DNA of 51,376 bases from Clostridia bacterium (GCA_017937135.1 JAGBEE010000010.1:1-51376); one strand, 5' to 3'; shown: positions 1 to 10,500, counted from the stretch's first letter. The notes: generated by a model from the sequence alone, not told the origin. Numbers and translations: made by a program.

Positions 1-1
1 A

Positions 2-400
2 TTTACAGCGCCTAAGACGAGCAACACACACGTGAGCGCAGAGCAATTTTATGAGCTATGCGAGGGGGCTATGAAGCAATACGAGGTTACAGCAAGAAAT
101 ATGAAGAGAATAGAGGAGCTTGATAAATATCTAATCGAGCACTTCCAAATAACCTTCGGTAACCGTATAATGAAGCAAATCAAGAGCTATATACCGGTAT
201 ATGTAGCGTGTGGAGGCGATGAGCTTGACGCGCTTGACGATATACTCTCAAAGAAGGTATTAAGAAAGCTTGAGATGCAAAATCCAATATATCTAAGGAG
301 TCAGGCGGGAGGACTTTGCGCATATCTTGACGAGCTCTTTGGAAATGACAGAATGAAGCTTTGCAAGGCGTTTATGGCGCGACTGCAAAAAACTATTTAA
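2..400 (+). CDS. C-terminal part of an ATPase-like protein (5' end outside window)
   Basis: The reading frame is open from the first full codon of the window and has no stop before 400, so the gene begins upstream; the internal GTG at 32 is probably not its start. The visible ~130 residues are helical and charged, with a YIPVYVACGGDELDALDDILSKK stretch of the kind seen at the C-terminus of McrB/MoxR-like AAA ATPases, where a lid domain follows the ATPase core. That family assignment is an inference from general resemblance; no Walker motif is in the window. The gene ends 14 bp before the start of the transglutaminase/MBG protein and is probably co-transcribed with it. MoxR-type ATPases often sit beside secreted transglutaminase-like proteins, which fits the neighbour. 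Confidence 0.6.
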   Translation, partial: FTAPKTSNTHVSAEQFYELCEGAMKQYEVTARNMKRIEELDKYLIEHFQITFGNRIMKQIKSYIPVYVACGGDELDALDDILSKKVLRKLEMQNPIYLRSQAGGLCAYLDELFGNDRMKLCKAFMARLQKTI

Positions 401-414
401 GAGAGGAGAGGCAT

Positions 415-3400
415 ATGAAGAAATCGTATTTGTTCGGCTCAATTTTAATTGGAGCTATATGTACTATTGCAGCTATCATAATTCTTATAGCCACAGGTGG
501 CGTAAGTGGTGGCGGTACACCAACAGTTTTTGCCTCTGGCTCTGCTGAAAAGGAATATGACTTAGAGGCACTTACCTCAAACGAGTGGAAGATAGCAAGC
601 GGAGAGCTTCAAGAGGGGCACACAGCTAAGGCTAAGTTTACAGGCAAGCAAATAGATGCAGGCACAAGTCCAAACTACTTTGAAATAACGGTTTTAGATG
701 AGGACGGAGAGGACGTAACAGACAGATATAATATTCAATATGAGTATGGAAAATTAGAGGTAAAGCCACGCACCATACAGGTAATGGCAGAAAGTCTTTC
801 CAAGCAATACGACGGAAAGCCACTAAGTGGCTCTAAGTACAAAATAGTAGAAGGAGAGCTATTAACCGACCACGCTCTTGAAATCAATGTCGTTGGTGAA
901 AGGACAGAGGTTGGAGAGGGTGTAAATACTCCTGTTGTTACAAGAGTTTACAACACAAATGGCAAGGACGTGTCTAAAAACTACAATATCGTTTGCTTAA
1001 AGGGAAGTCTTGTTATAACACCTCACGCAATAACAATTCAGTCGGGTAATGCAAGCAAGGTATATGATAAAGCACCTCTTACCTGTAATGAAAGTCAATT
1101 AGTGGCAGGAAGCCTTTTAGAGGGACATACGCTCAACGTTATTATGAGTGGCACAATTACAAACGCAGGCAAGGTGCCAAACACCTTTGGTGTTGAAATC
1201 AAGGACGAAAAGGGCGTTAATGTAACTCAAAATTATCAAATAACAGCAATTTATGGTGAATTAAGAATAGACCCACTTAAAATAACCATTCGTACAGATA
1301 GCGCAAGAAAGGTGTATGACGGAACACCACTTACATGTCACACCTACAAAATAGCGTCAATAAATCAAATTCTTGACGGACATGAAATAATTGTACTAAT
1401 TAGTGGAGAGCAAACCGAAATCGGCGAGAGCGAAAACACCGTTGGACAAATTAAGGTTATAGAGCCCTTGGTGTCAGGTGAAGGCTCAGGAGGCGAGGGC
1501 TCAGGTGGTGGAGCTGAATTAGTAAGCGATGACGGCTCCCTTGGAGATGGAAGTGGCTATGATGAAAATAATGGCGAGGGCGCATTAGGTGGCGAAAAGG
1601 GCGAGAATGAAAAAGAGGAAGAGGAGTCCGAGATATTGGGAGTTGACGTTACCTCTAACTATGAGTTCTTAGTTCAGCCCGGCGCACTTGTTGTAACGGA
1701 TGAGAACGGAAACACAGGAAATAAAATAGAAATAGGAACTAACAATACAGGTGACCCCTCAACAGGTGGAGATGAATCAGGCGATAGCACCACAGACGGC
1801 GACCAAACAGGTGGTGAGAGCCAAGAGCCAAGCCAACCAACAAGTGGAACATTAACACCGGGTGGTGGCTTCGAGGAGGATACCTCCGGCGAGGGCGAAG
1901 GCTCCGGCGAGGGCGAAGGCTCCGGCGAGGGTGAAGGCTCCGGTGAGGGCGAAGGCTCCGGCGAGGGCGAAGGCTCTGGTGAGGGTGAAGGCTCCGGTGA
2001 GGGAGAAGGCTCTGGTGAGGGAGAAGGCTCAGGCTCTGGTGGCAACTCTGACACAAGCAGCGACCTTGGGCTTGGCAGTTCAGGAGATATAGGCTTAGGA
2101 CAGGGTGGCACAAGCGAAATGATTGAGCAATTAAAGAAAATCGTTATTGCTCGCTTAAAGACCGATATCAGTACAAAAATATATCTTCGTGCGTGGAGCT
2201 TTTACGACTACAACGGAAATGGCTGGTCGAACAATGCTCCCGAATATAATGAGCTTGTAAATGGCACGCACAGTATGATGTATCTCTCAGGCTTGGCGCT
2301 TCAAAATTCAATTTATCAAAGCGCGCAAATGAGAATACAGTCGCTAACACGCGATTATTTATTACCCTATTATCTTGACACAGAGCAATACAATTATCAA
2401 ATACAGCAAAGTGATGTAAAATTCACAGGAAAAACAAGCGAGGAATATGGTGTATATTTCTACGCATTTGATTATTTGACACAAAACGAGTCCTTAGGCA
2501 AGCTTCCAAACGAATATCTTTTAGCAGAAAAGGCGTATAGAAGCTTTGTGTACAATAACTACTTAAACGTTCCAAGCGCAACTAAGGATGAATTAAACAA
2601 AATAATAAACGAGCAGGGCTTTAGCATAACAGACAAGGACGTTATACTAAAGGTTGCAGGCTATATTCAAAATAGCGCAACATACAATCTTGACTACAAT
2701 AGAGACCTTGATAATGAGGGTGACATAGTAGTAGCATTCTTGACGGAATATAAAGAGGGAATTTGTCAGCATTATGCAAGCGCTGCAACGCTTCTTTACC
2801 GTGCGCTCGGTATTCCTGCGCGCTACACGGTTGGATATGTAGGACAAACCGTAGAGGGCGACTGGGCAGAAATAACTGCTGATAAGGCGCACGCGTGGGT
2901 TGAGGTCTATATCGATTCTGTTGGCTGGGTACAAATTGAGGTAACAGGTGGTGGACCTGGTCAAGGAGAGGATATTACTGCCGGAGGTGGAGATGGTGAA
3001 GGCGAAACCGGTGGCGGTGGCGACGAGGGCGAAACTGGTGGCGAAGGCGACGAGGGTGAAACCGGTGGCGAAGGCGACGGTGAAGGTGGAGGCAACGGAG
3101 AGGGCACAGGCCCATCAAAGCCAAAATTCACCATTTACCCCCAATTTGTCGCTGTACAAAACCCAGGCGTTACAGTTTACGCAAAGGACCACACCACACT
3201 AACCGGTGATGATAACTTTAAAATGTATATATCGAGTGGCTACACCTACAAGGTAGAATTTGCAGGTGAGAGAACAGGCTATGGCAAGACACCTATAACA
3301 ATTGAAAAATTCATTTGGTATAGTCCTGACGGAGAGGATGTAACACAGGAGTTTAATATTTCAATACAAGCAAGTCAGCTTCACGTTTACGAAAAGGAAA

Positions 3401-3903
3401 TAGTAGTAAGCACAGGAAGCAAGGAAAAGGAGTACGACGGAGAAATTCTTCTCCCTGACACAAGCGATTATTCCTATGATGAGCTTTTGAGCGCCGACCA
3501 CGAAATTAAATTAGACTTCAAGGCATCACGCAAGGATGCAGGCGTGGTTAGTAACTACTTTACCGTTACAATTACCGATAAGGACGGAAACGACATTACT
3601 GATATGTACAAAATAGTATCAAAGCCAGGTACATTAAGGGTAAGCAGTAAGGCAATTAAGATAACGGCAGGAAGCGCCACTAAGAATTATGACGGAATAG
3701 AGCTAACCTGTAGCGATTACAAGCTTGAGGGCGAGCTGGTTGAGGGTCACGAAATATACGTAAAGACCTTTGGCTCACAAACAGAAATAGGAAGAAGTGA
3801 AAACACCATATCAGAGGTAGTTATTCTTGATGCCGAGGGCAATGAGGTAACTAAAAACTATTCAATAACCTATGGATATGGTAGGCTTGTGGTTCTTCCG
3901 TGA
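415..3903 (+). CDS. Membrane-anchored MBG/YDG-repeat surface protein with embedded transglutaminase-like domain
   Basis: 1162 aa from the ATG at 415, chosen because GAGAGGAG lies at 401-408; a longer frame from a TTG at 361 would overlap the upstream gene. The N-terminus is one hydrophobic anchor (residues ~5-30), so the rest should be outside the cell. Domains in order: four MBG/YDG-type repeats (each opening with K-x-YDG-x-PL-like and closing with NY-I-x-YEYG-x-L), a Gly/Glu/Asp linker, eight exact SGEGEG units, a transglutaminase-like core (~565-845), a second Gly/Glu linker and three more repeats. The core has the family Cys (C784, GICQHYA) and His (H826, AHAWVEV), but where the family usually has Asp (W-x-x-x-D-P-T) it has Glu (E842, WVQIEVT). 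No LPXTG sorting signal. Transglutaminase-like domains cross-link or cleave proteins; whether this one is active is unknown. Confidence 0.85.
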   Translation: MKKSYLFGSILIGAICTIAAIIILIATGGVSGGGTPTVFASGSAEKEYDLEALTSNEWKIASGELQEGHTAKAKFTGKQIDAGTSPNYFEITVLDEDGEDVTDRYNIQYEYGKLEVKPRTIQVMAESLSKQYDGKPLSGSKYKIVEGELLTDHALEINVVGERTEVGEGVNTPVVTRVYNTNGKDVSKNYNIVCLKGSLVITPHAITIQSGNASKVYDKAPLTCNESQLVAGSLLEGHTLNVIMSGTITNAGKVPNTFGVEIKDEKGVNVTQNYQITAIYGELRIDPLKITIRTDSARKVYDGTPLTCHTYKIASINQILDGHEIIVLISGEQTEIGESENTVGQIKVIEPLVSGEGSGGEGSGGGAELVSDDGSLGDGSGYDENNGEGALGGEKGENEKEEEESEILGVDVTSNYEFLVQPGALVVTDENGNTGNKIEIGTNNTGDPSTGGDESGDSTTDGDQTGGESQEPSQPTSGTLTPGGGFEEDTSGEGEGSGEGEGSGEGEGSGEGEGSGEGEGSGEGEGSGEGEGSGEGEGSGSGGNSDTSSDLGLGSSGDIGLGQGGTSEMIEQLKKIVIARLKTDISTKIYLRAWSFYDYNGNGWSNNAPEYNELVNGTHSMMYLSGLALQNSIYQSAQMRIQSLTRDYLLPYYLDTEQYNYQIQQSDVKFTGKTSEEYGVYFYAFDYLTQNESLGKLPNEYLLAEKAYRSFVYNNYLNVPSATKDELNKIINEQGFSITDKDVILKVAGYIQNSATYNLDYNRDLDNEGDIVVAFLTEYKEGICQHYASAATLLYRALGIPARYTVGYVGQTVEGDWAEITADKAHAWVEVYIDSVGWVQIEVTGGGPGQGEDITAGGGDGEGETGGGGDEGETGGEGDEGETGGEGDGEGGGNGEGTGPSKPKFTIYPQFVAVQNPGVTVYAKDHTTLTGDDNFKMYISSGYTYKVEFAGERTGYGKTPITIEKFIWYSPDGEDVTQEFNISIQASQLHVYEKEIVVSTGSKEKEYDGEILLPDTSDYSYDELLSADHEIKLDFKASRKDAGVVSNYFTVTITDKDGNDITDMYKIVSKPGTLRVSSKAIKITAGSATKNYDGIELTCSDYKLEGELVEGHEIYVKTFGSQTEIGRSENTISEVVILDAEGNEVTKNYSITYGYGRLVVLP
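1885..2028 (+). repeat. Eight tandem 18-bp units coding SGEGEG
   Basis: Eight consecutive in-frame 18-bp units, each reading TCC/TCT GGC/GGT GAG GGC/GGT/GGA GAA GGC with only synonymous changes, encode a flexible acidic linker between the N-terminal MBG repeats and the transglutaminase-like domain. Near-perfect tandem units of a multiple of three bases can expand or contract without breaking the frame. Confidence 0.95.
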
Positions 3904-3953
3904 AATCACACATTTTATTCAAGGATTAAAAACTATCTAAAGGCAGGGAATAT

Positions 3954-6900
3954 ATGCTATATAAGGAATATGAAAATAGAATAGGGAAGGTAATAGGGTT
4001 CTTAAAGAAGCTATGGGATTTTAGAATTTTAATAATCTCTGTGCTTAGTGGAATTTTACTACTTACAACGGCATTCCTTGCCACAAAGGGTATTTTGTAT
4101 GGGGAGTCGGGACTGCCGGAAAAAATTGAATACGGACAGGAATATGATTTTTCTGCAAGCGCACTCTTTTCAGATGTCAGATATGAGTACTCCAAAAAGG
4201 GCACGAATGAATGGAGCGAGAAAAAGCCAACACAGGTAGGAGAGTATCTTGTAAGGGCAGTTTCAAACGGTTCATTTGGAGAAAAAGAGGGAGAGGAGTT
4301 TTCATTCCTCATAGTGCCTAAGAAAATAACGGTAACAATTAAGGATGAGGCTGTACGCTATGGCGATATGCCAAGCGTACAGGCAGCCTTAGCGTATAGT
4401 GACACAGTAGAGTGTGACTCCTTTACATACAAGGATATAACACAGCAAAAAACAACTGCAAGTCCAATTAAGGAAAAAATAAGAATTTTAAGTAAAGACG
4501 GTAAGGACGTAACAGCATCATACGAAATATCGACACAGGGTAAGGAAATTACCTTTACAAAAAGACCGATTTCCTTATTAGTTGAAAACGCCGAGATGGA
4601 GTATGACGGAACGAGGCTGACCTCTCAGGCTTACGAAATAAGCGGTGGCACTCTTGCTAAGGGAGACAAGCTTATTGCAACCTTTGAGCTTTATCAAATA
4701 GAGGTAGGAGCGTGTCAAAACACTCCAACACTTAGAATAGTAAACGCAAAGGGCAAGGAGGTTACCTCCCATTACGATATTTCAAAGACAATAGGTAGCC
4801 TTACAGTCAAAAAGCGCACTATAATCGTATATACAGGCGCACAGGCGTTTATGTACGATGGTAATGAGCACAAAAGCGAGTACTTTAAGCTTGACGAGAA
4901 AACTCCACTCCTTGAGGGTGACACAATTGAATATGTATCCTCTCCTGCGATTACAAACGCAGGGCAGAGCTACAACTCAATTGAGTTTTCGATAAAAAAC
5001 AAGGACGGAGTGTGTGTAAATGACAATTATAATATCATTTACACCGAGGATAGCTTGCTTACAGTTAACAAAAGACCGATAATAATAACCACGGACTCTG
5101 GCGTTTTTGACTATGACGGATATCTACATAGCCAAGAAAGCCACAGCGTAACAGGTGGAGAGGGCTTAGCCCTTGGTCACAACACCGCAGTTATTAAGAG
5201 CACCAAGGTTAAAAACCATGTTATTAACGAGGAAAACATTCTTTTAATAGGCGTTTTTGCAGGTAGCGAGGACGTTACAAGTAACTATGAAATTTCTTAC
5301 GAAAATGGCTCATTAACCGTTAACAAAAGACCCTTAATAGTAGTTAGTGGCTCGTCAACTAAGACATATGACGCGACTCCCCTTATCTGTCACGAGCATA
5401 CATATAAAAATTCATCCTTGGCAGATAATCACACTGTAATAGCAAAATATACAGGCGCAGTTACAGAATACGGACAAAGCGTTGAAAATACAATGCTGAT
5501 AGTAGTTTGGGACGAAAACGAAATGGATGTTAGCGAAAACTACGAAATATCCTACGAAAACGGAAGCCTTTCTATAAAGCAAAGAGAAATTACAGTTCTT
5601 ACCTCTTCATTTTCACGTCCCTATGATGCAACACCTCTTATATTTGAGGATGTAAGCGTTACATCACAGGACAAAATAGTTGAGGGACAAGAGATAAAAT
5701 ATATTAAAAATTCTTCAATAACAAGGGTAGGAAATACAGCTAATATTCTTGAAATTGAAATTTGGGCAGGCGAGGAGCAAAAAACCCAAAACTATAAAAT
5801 CTCATACGAATATGGCACACTTGAGGTGACCAAGCGAGAAATTACAATTAAGGCAAATGACGATACAAAGACCTATGACGATACGCCACTTACGAATAAT
5901 GGTTATACAATAACCGTTGGCTCACTTGCACAGGGTGATACAGCAAGCGTTTTAATAAATGGCTCGCGTACAGAGGCAGGCATTGGCTTAAACTTAGTTG
6001 ATAGCTATGAGATAAATAATAGCGAGCTTGGCGGTGTTACAGACTGCTATAATGTAACCACCCAAGCAGGCGAGCTTTTGGTAAATCAAAGAGTAGTCGT
6101 TGTATATTCAAGGAGCGATGAAAAGATTTACGATGCAACCCCGCTTTACTTGCACGAAATCGAAATTAGCGACACAGAGGGCGACGGACTTGTTGAGGGA
6201 CACAAGGCAAGCGTTACCTTTACAGGTGAGGTGACAAACGCCATAAGCGTGGAAAACACCTTTGAAATGACAATTTTAAAGGGCACAGAGGACGTAACGA
6301 AAAACTACTCAGTAGATAAAAGATACGGAACGCTCACAGTACATAAGCGCCCTGTGCTATTCACATCGGGAAATGGCGAAAAGATATACGATGCTTTACC
6401 ACTTTATAACGACACGTGTCAGCATGTAGTTGGCATAATCGAGGGAACGGAATACTACGCCCTTGCAGGCGGACATACCTATAAAAAGAGCTTTGGTGAG
6501 CACACATACATAGATGCCAAGGAATATCAAAACCTCTTTACAGTTAAAATCAGCGATTCAAGTGGTGACGTAACTGACAACTATGAGATTACATACTCAT
6601 ACGGAATTTTAAAGGTAAACAAAAGACCAATTACAGTTGTTTCCGGTGGCAACAGTAAAATTTACGACGGTGTTGCCCTTACAGAATATAGCTACACTAT
6701 TGATTTATCAAACGGTGGCTACGATATTGTTTTTGGCGAAAAATTAGTAATTACGTACACAGGACAGCGCACAAATTACGGAGAGAGTGAAAACACCTTT
6801 GAGGCTGATATTATCGGTAGGGACTTAGTCACCTCGGTTAAGGATAACTATATAATAAACAAGGTTTATGGCACTCTTAAGGTTAATAAGCGCCCAATAA

Positions 6901-9584
6901 TAATTACATCAGCAACTGACACTAAGGTTTATGATGGTACTCCGCTTGTAAACACCACACTTTTCCCGGAGGCAATAGGTGTTGACAGAGGAATACTTGA
7001 CAAGCACAGAATAGAGGGCGTGGCAACAGGCTCGCAAACAATAGTTGGCGCAAGCCAAAATACAATAGGCGATATAAAAATCATATATGAGGAGCGCACA
7101 CACGATGGAGAGAGCGAGAATATAAGCGTTTGGGACGTTACCGAAAACTATGAAATTACCCTTGTATTGGGAACGCTTACTGTAACACCTCGCCACGTTA
7201 TAGTAACAGCAGGCAGCAGCGAAAAGCCATACGATGGCACACCTCTTACAAACGAGGGCTACGATGAAAATATAGGTGGCGATGGCTTGGCTAAGGGACA
7301 ATACATTACCGTTACGACAAGTGGCTTACAAACAGAGATTGGCTCAAGTGAAAACATAATTGTAGAAATTCAGTTCTTCGACGCTGACGGAAATGATGTT
7401 GGCGCAAACTACACCTATGAGCTTAAAAAGGGCACGCTTACCGTAATCAAGCGACATATCACCGTAGCTGCGGGAAGTGACGAAAAGGTTTACGACGGAA
7501 AAGAGCTTACCTGTGATACCTACGAGGTTGGCAGCTTAGGACTTTTAGACGGTCACACACTAAGCGCTGTAATTTCTGGCTCTATTACAAATAAGGGCGA
7601 GGGAGAAAACAAGGTAATTTCAGTACAGATAGTAGATGGTGAGGGAAATAGCGTATATGACTACTACGACCCCGAGCTTATTGATGGCTTACTAAAAATT
7701 ACACCACGTCCAATATATGCCTTTTCAGGCTCGGCAAGCAAGCATTACGACAAAACACCTCTTTACAAGCACGAGTGCTGGGTGAGTGAGGACAAAAATG
7801 CATGCTTAGTTGATGGTCACAAAATCGAGGGAACTAACTTTGCCTCCTTAACTATTGTTGGAGTTATTGATAACGAATTTGACCTTATTATAAAGGATGA
7901 GGGTAATGTTGACGTTACCGAAAACTACGAAATTTACTACGAATTTGGTACGCTTGAGGTAACAGCGGTAGTTCTAAAGCTTGAAACCTTGGGTCGCACA
8001 AAGCCTTATGATGGCACACCACTTACAAATGCTGGCTACATTTTAGACGATACAAACAAGGTTAATACCCACATAATTAAAGTAACCACCAAGGGCTCAC
8101 AAACAATAGTTGGCAATAGCACAAATACCTATGAAATAACGATAGTTGACCAAAACGGAGTTGATGTATCAAGCAATTACTACATTGAGGAAAAGCTTGG
8201 CACGCTTGAGGTAACTAAGTGTCAAATCACAATAGAAACCTCTGGCGCTACAAAAATGTACGATGGCACACCGCTTACTAACCCCGAGTGGAAATCGGAT
8301 AGCTGGTACTCCTCCTTGGCATACCAAAATAACCACGAGCTTTTTGTAAAAGCAACAGGAACAATTACAAGAGTAGGCAAAGCGCCAAACACCTTTGAGG
8401 CTACTATAAGGAACGCACTTGGCGAGGACGTAACACCCTACTTTGAAATTGAAAAAATCGAGGGTGAGCTTGAAATTACTCTTGCTCCGTTAGTGTTTAA
8501 GTCGTATAGCGATTCAAAGCCATACGACGGAGTTCCTCTTGTCTATGAAATGGCGCTTTTGGAAAAGGGCTGTCTAATCGAGGGGCACGAGGCAGAATAC
8601 ACCTTTACAGGCTCAATTTTGAATTTTGGCGAGAGTGAAAACACCTTTAGTGTAAAAATAGTTGACGAAAACGGTGAGGATGTTAGCGAAATTTACGACA
8701 TAAGCTGTGAATATGGTACGCTTAAAATCACAGCAAGAAAAATTACAATAACAGCATCCTCGGCAATTAAGGAATACGACGGAAAGCCACTTCTTGCACC
8801 ACTTGAAATCAAAGAGCCGAATGAGGATTTAATAGAGCTTAACTCACAATTTGAGACCCCAAGATTTACCTGGGAGGTAAAGGAGGCATTTGGTAGCCAA
8901 ACCGAGATAGGAAAGAGCCCAAGTAGCATAAAGGACGGAGGCTTTATCGTATATCTTGATGGCAAAAGTGTGCCAATGGAGAACTTTGAAATTGAATATT
9001 TGGAGGGAACTCTTACAGTTGCAGAAACAGTATTAAGAGTTTACATTTTCCAAATTAAGAAGTTCTATAACGGCTTGCCTCTTGCCTATGAGGCTGGCGA
9101 CTGGGTTCATATCGGTGGAGAGATACCATCTGATTGCGAGCTTATTATTGAGCTTGAGGGAGTGTCGTTGACTGAGGCTGGAATTTTGGACCTTGAGGAG
9201 CTTAGAAATCAGCTTCTTAGTGAGGGAAAAATCAGAGTAATGAGAGGCTCAGAAAATGTGACAAGCTCCTATGAGATAGTATTCGAGGGCGTTGGCTTAG
9301 AGGTTGAACAGCGACAAATCGAAATCACACCCGACTTTGTTCAAAAGATTTACGACGGAAATTCGCTTGAACCCGAGGAATACACAATAACAAAGGGCTC
9401 ACTTGTTCCTGGACATAGAATAGAAAAAATATCTATTGATGGTAGCCGTACAAAAGTCGGCACGTCAACAAGCACAGTAGTTGTAGAGTCAGTAAAAATA
9501 GTCGATGGCGATGGCAACGATGTGACAAGCAACTACCTAATCACAAGTGGACAGGGCACAATAGAAATTCTTCCCGAGGAATAA
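3954..9584 (+). CDS. Giant membrane-anchored MBG/YDG-repeat surface protein
   Basis: 1876 aa, starting at ATG 3954 about 50 bp after the preceding stop. The N-terminus has a basic cytoplasmic segment followed by one hydrophobic span (~residues 24-46), so it is predicted to be anchored by its N-terminus with the remainder outside. Nearly everything else is about 20 repeats of 70-90 residues of the MBG/YDG type: a beta strand after KRPI or KREI, then K-x-YDGTPL, GH-x-x-x-x-x-G-S, G-x-S-x-NT, V-x-x-NY-I and YG-TL-x-V. The first two repeats are divergent. There is no catalytic domain, sorting signal or C-terminal anchor. It probably forms a long stalk or adhesin that works with the preceding transglutaminase-like protein, whose repeats it shares; ligand unknown. 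Confidence 0.85.
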   Translation: MLYKEYENRIGKVIGFLKKLWDFRILIISVLSGILLLTTAFLATKGILYGESGLPEKIEYGQEYDFSASALFSDVRYEYSKKGTNEWSEKKPTQVGEYLVRAVSNGSFGEKEGEEFSFLIVPKKITVTIKDEAVRYGDMPSVQAALAYSDTVECDSFTYKDITQQKTTASPIKEKIRILSKDGKDVTASYEISTQGKEITFTKRPISLLVENAEMEYDGTRLTSQAYEISGGTLAKGDKLIATFELYQIEVGACQNTPTLRIVNAKGKEVTSHYDISKTIGSLTVKKRTIIVYTGAQAFMYDGNEHKSEYFKLDEKTPLLEGDTIEYVSSPAITNAGQSYNSIEFSIKNKDGVCVNDNYNIIYTEDSLLTVNKRPIIITTDSGVFDYDGYLHSQESHSVTGGEGLALGHNTAVIKSTKVKNHVINEENILLIGVFAGSEDVTSNYEISYENGSLTVNKRPLIVVSGSSTKTYDATPLICHEHTYKNSSLADNHTVIAKYTGAVTEYGQSVENTMLIVVWDENEMDVSENYEISYENGSLSIKQREITVLTSSFSRPYDATPLIFEDVSVTSQDKIVEGQEIKYIKNSSITRVGNTANILEIEIWAGEEQKTQNYKISYEYGTLEVTKREITIKANDDTKTYDDTPLTNNGYTITVGSLAQGDTASVLINGSRTEAGIGLNLVDSYEINNSELGGVTDCYNVTTQAGELLVNQRVVVVYSRSDEKIYDATPLYLHEIEISDTEGDGLVEGHKASVTFTGEVTNAISVENTFEMTILKGTEDVTKNYSVDKRYGTLTVHKRPVLFTSGNGEKIYDALPLYNDTCQHVVGIIEGTEYYALAGGHTYKKSFGEHTYIDAKEYQNLFTVKISDSSGDVTDNYEITYSYGILKVNKRPITVVSGGNSKIYDGVALTEYSYTIDLSNGGYDIVFGEKLVITYTGQRTNYGESENTFEADIIGRDLVTSVKDNYIINKVYGTLKVNKRPIIITSATDTKVYDGTPLVNTTLFPEAIGVDRGILDKHRIEGVATGSQTIVGASQNTIGDIKIIYEERTHDGESENISVWDVTENYEITLVLGTLTVTPRHVIVTAGSSEKPYDGTPLTNEGYDENIGGDGLAKGQYITVTTSGLQTEIGSSENIIVEIQFFDADGNDVGANYTYELKKGTLTVIKRHITVAAGSDEKVYDGKELTCDTYEVGSLGLLDGHTLSAVISGSITNKGEGENKVISVQIVDGEGNSVYDYYDPELIDGLLKITPRPIYAFSGSASKHYDKTPLYKHECWVSEDKNACLVDGHKIEGTNFASLTIVGVIDNEFDLIIKDEGNVDVTENYEIYYEFGTLEVTAVVLKLETLGRTKPYDGTPLTNAGYILDDTNKVNTHIIKVTTKGSQTIVGNSTNTYEITIVDQNGVDVSSNYYIEEKLGTLEVTKCQITIETSGATKMYDGTPLTNPEWKSDSWYSSLAYQNNHELFVKATGTITRVGKAPNTFEATIRNALGEDVTPYFEIEKIEGELEITLAPLVFKSYSDSKPYDGVPLVYEMALLEKGCLIEGHEAEYTFTGSILNFGESENTFSVKIVDENGEDVSEIYDISCEYGTLKITARKITITASSAIKEYDGKPLLAPLEIKEPNEDLIELNSQFETPRFTWEVKEAFGSQTEIGKSPSSIKDGGFIVYLDGKSVPMENFEIEYLEGTLTVAETVLRVYIFQIKKFYNGLPLAYEAGDWVHIGGEIPSDCELIIELEGVSLTEAGILDLEELRNQLLSEGKIRVMRGSENVTSSYEIVFEGVGLEVEQRQIEITPDFVQKIYDGNSLEPEEYTITKGSLVPGHRIEKISIDGSRTKVGTSTSTVVVESVKIVDGDGNDVTSNYLITSGQGTIEILPEE

Positions 9585-9589
9585 AATAA

Positions 9590-9624
9590 AAATAGCAAGC
9601 AAAAATTTTGCTTGCTATTTTTTT
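9590..9624 (+). terminator. Rho-independent terminator after the MBG operon
   Basis: A perfect 15-bp stem (AAATAGCAAGCAAAA at 9590-9604 with its complement at 9606-9620) followed by T residues. It sits just after the stop of the giant repeat protein and closes that operon; with an A-rich left side it may also serve the convergent AraC gene. Confidence 0.9.
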
Positions 9625-9711
9625 ATCAAATGTAAATTTAGACTAACCATTTTTATATGTTCAAAGCAAGGGTAAGCTTCATTTGTGCTCTTGGGGTTAG
9701 CTTAAATAATG

Positions 9712-10500
9712 CTATTTTGTTGGCGCTGTGCCGAAGCGCTTTTTGTAAAGCCTATAAAACGAGGAGTAGTCGCTAAAGCCACATTCAAGGCTTGCCACCT
9801 GTGCGTTTTTCCCCTCGCTTATCTTACTTTTAAAGAGCACTAAGCGCTTTGATAAAATATAGTCGTAAACCGAGGTTGACATAAGCGCCTTGAATATTCT
9901 GTTTATCTGCGATGCGCTTAAATGCACGTGTTTTGAAATATCGTCAAGAGAAATCTTGCTTGTCAAATTCTCGTTTATGTATGAAATAATATCGTTTTCC
10001 GTGCTACTTATCTCCTTAGTTGCCCTTTCCTCTGAAAATGCTAAGCAAATAGAGGACAAAAGAGAGGAAATGTTTGCTACAAGCGTGCATTTTTCGTCAA
10101 GCACCGAAAGCTCCTTGAATAGCTTTTCAAAAATCGCAATCGGCGAAATATCAAGCTCCTTTGGTAAATACAGATTTCTTTTGCCAAGCTCTCTTTTAAA
10201 ATACGGAGCGAGCAGCCTTTCATCAAAAAGCTCAGGCTCAAAGCTTAAAATATATCTTTCATATTCCTCGCTCTCGTTTACGATAAGCTTGTGCACCTCA
10301 CCCGAGCGCATAAGCAAAATTGCGCCTGGTCTTAATTTATAAATATTGCCCTCAACCCTGTAGCTAACCTTGCCCTTCACAACGCAAAGAAGCTCCAAGC
10401 TGTCGTGAATGTGGAGCGCAAAGTCCTCATCTCTTGGAGATTTATCCACGCAGTGCGAGGTACTAAAAAGCTCAGAATTGTAGCTTTCTATAACAGCCAT
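9712..10500 (-). CDS. AraC-family transcriptional regulator
   Basis: 262 aa; ATG at 10500 has AGAGGTGAT just upstream. The N-terminal half is a cupin-like sensing domain (HIHDSLELLCVVKGKVSYRVEG, then RPGAILLMRSGEVHKL), the usual sugar-binding fold of this family. The C-terminal ~100 residues hold the two helix-turn-helix motifs, ending in the characteristic ECGFSDYSSFYRLYKKRFGTAP. It is divergent from the uxuA operon with a 131-bp shared promoter region, so it most likely controls that operon in response to a uronate or derived sugar. The inducer cannot be read from the sequence. Confidence 0.92.
   Translation of the reverse strand: MAVIESYNSELFSTSHCVDKSPRDEDFALHIHDSLELLCVVKGKVSYRVEGNIYKLRPGAILLMRSGEVHKLIVNESEEYERYILSFEPELFDERLLAPYFKRELGKRNLYLPKELDISPIAIFEKLFKELSVLDEKCTLVANISSLLSSICLAFSEERATKEISSTENDIISYINENLTSKISLDDISKHVHLSASQINRIFKALMSTSVYDYILSKRLVLFKSKISEGKNAQVASLECGFSDYSSFYRLYKKRFGTAPTK

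Noticed and set aside
1674-2113. Long minus-strand frames across the SGEGEG repeat
   Set aside because: They are Pro/Ser-rich mirror images of the tandem repeat, lack ribosome sites and oppose a well-supported gene.
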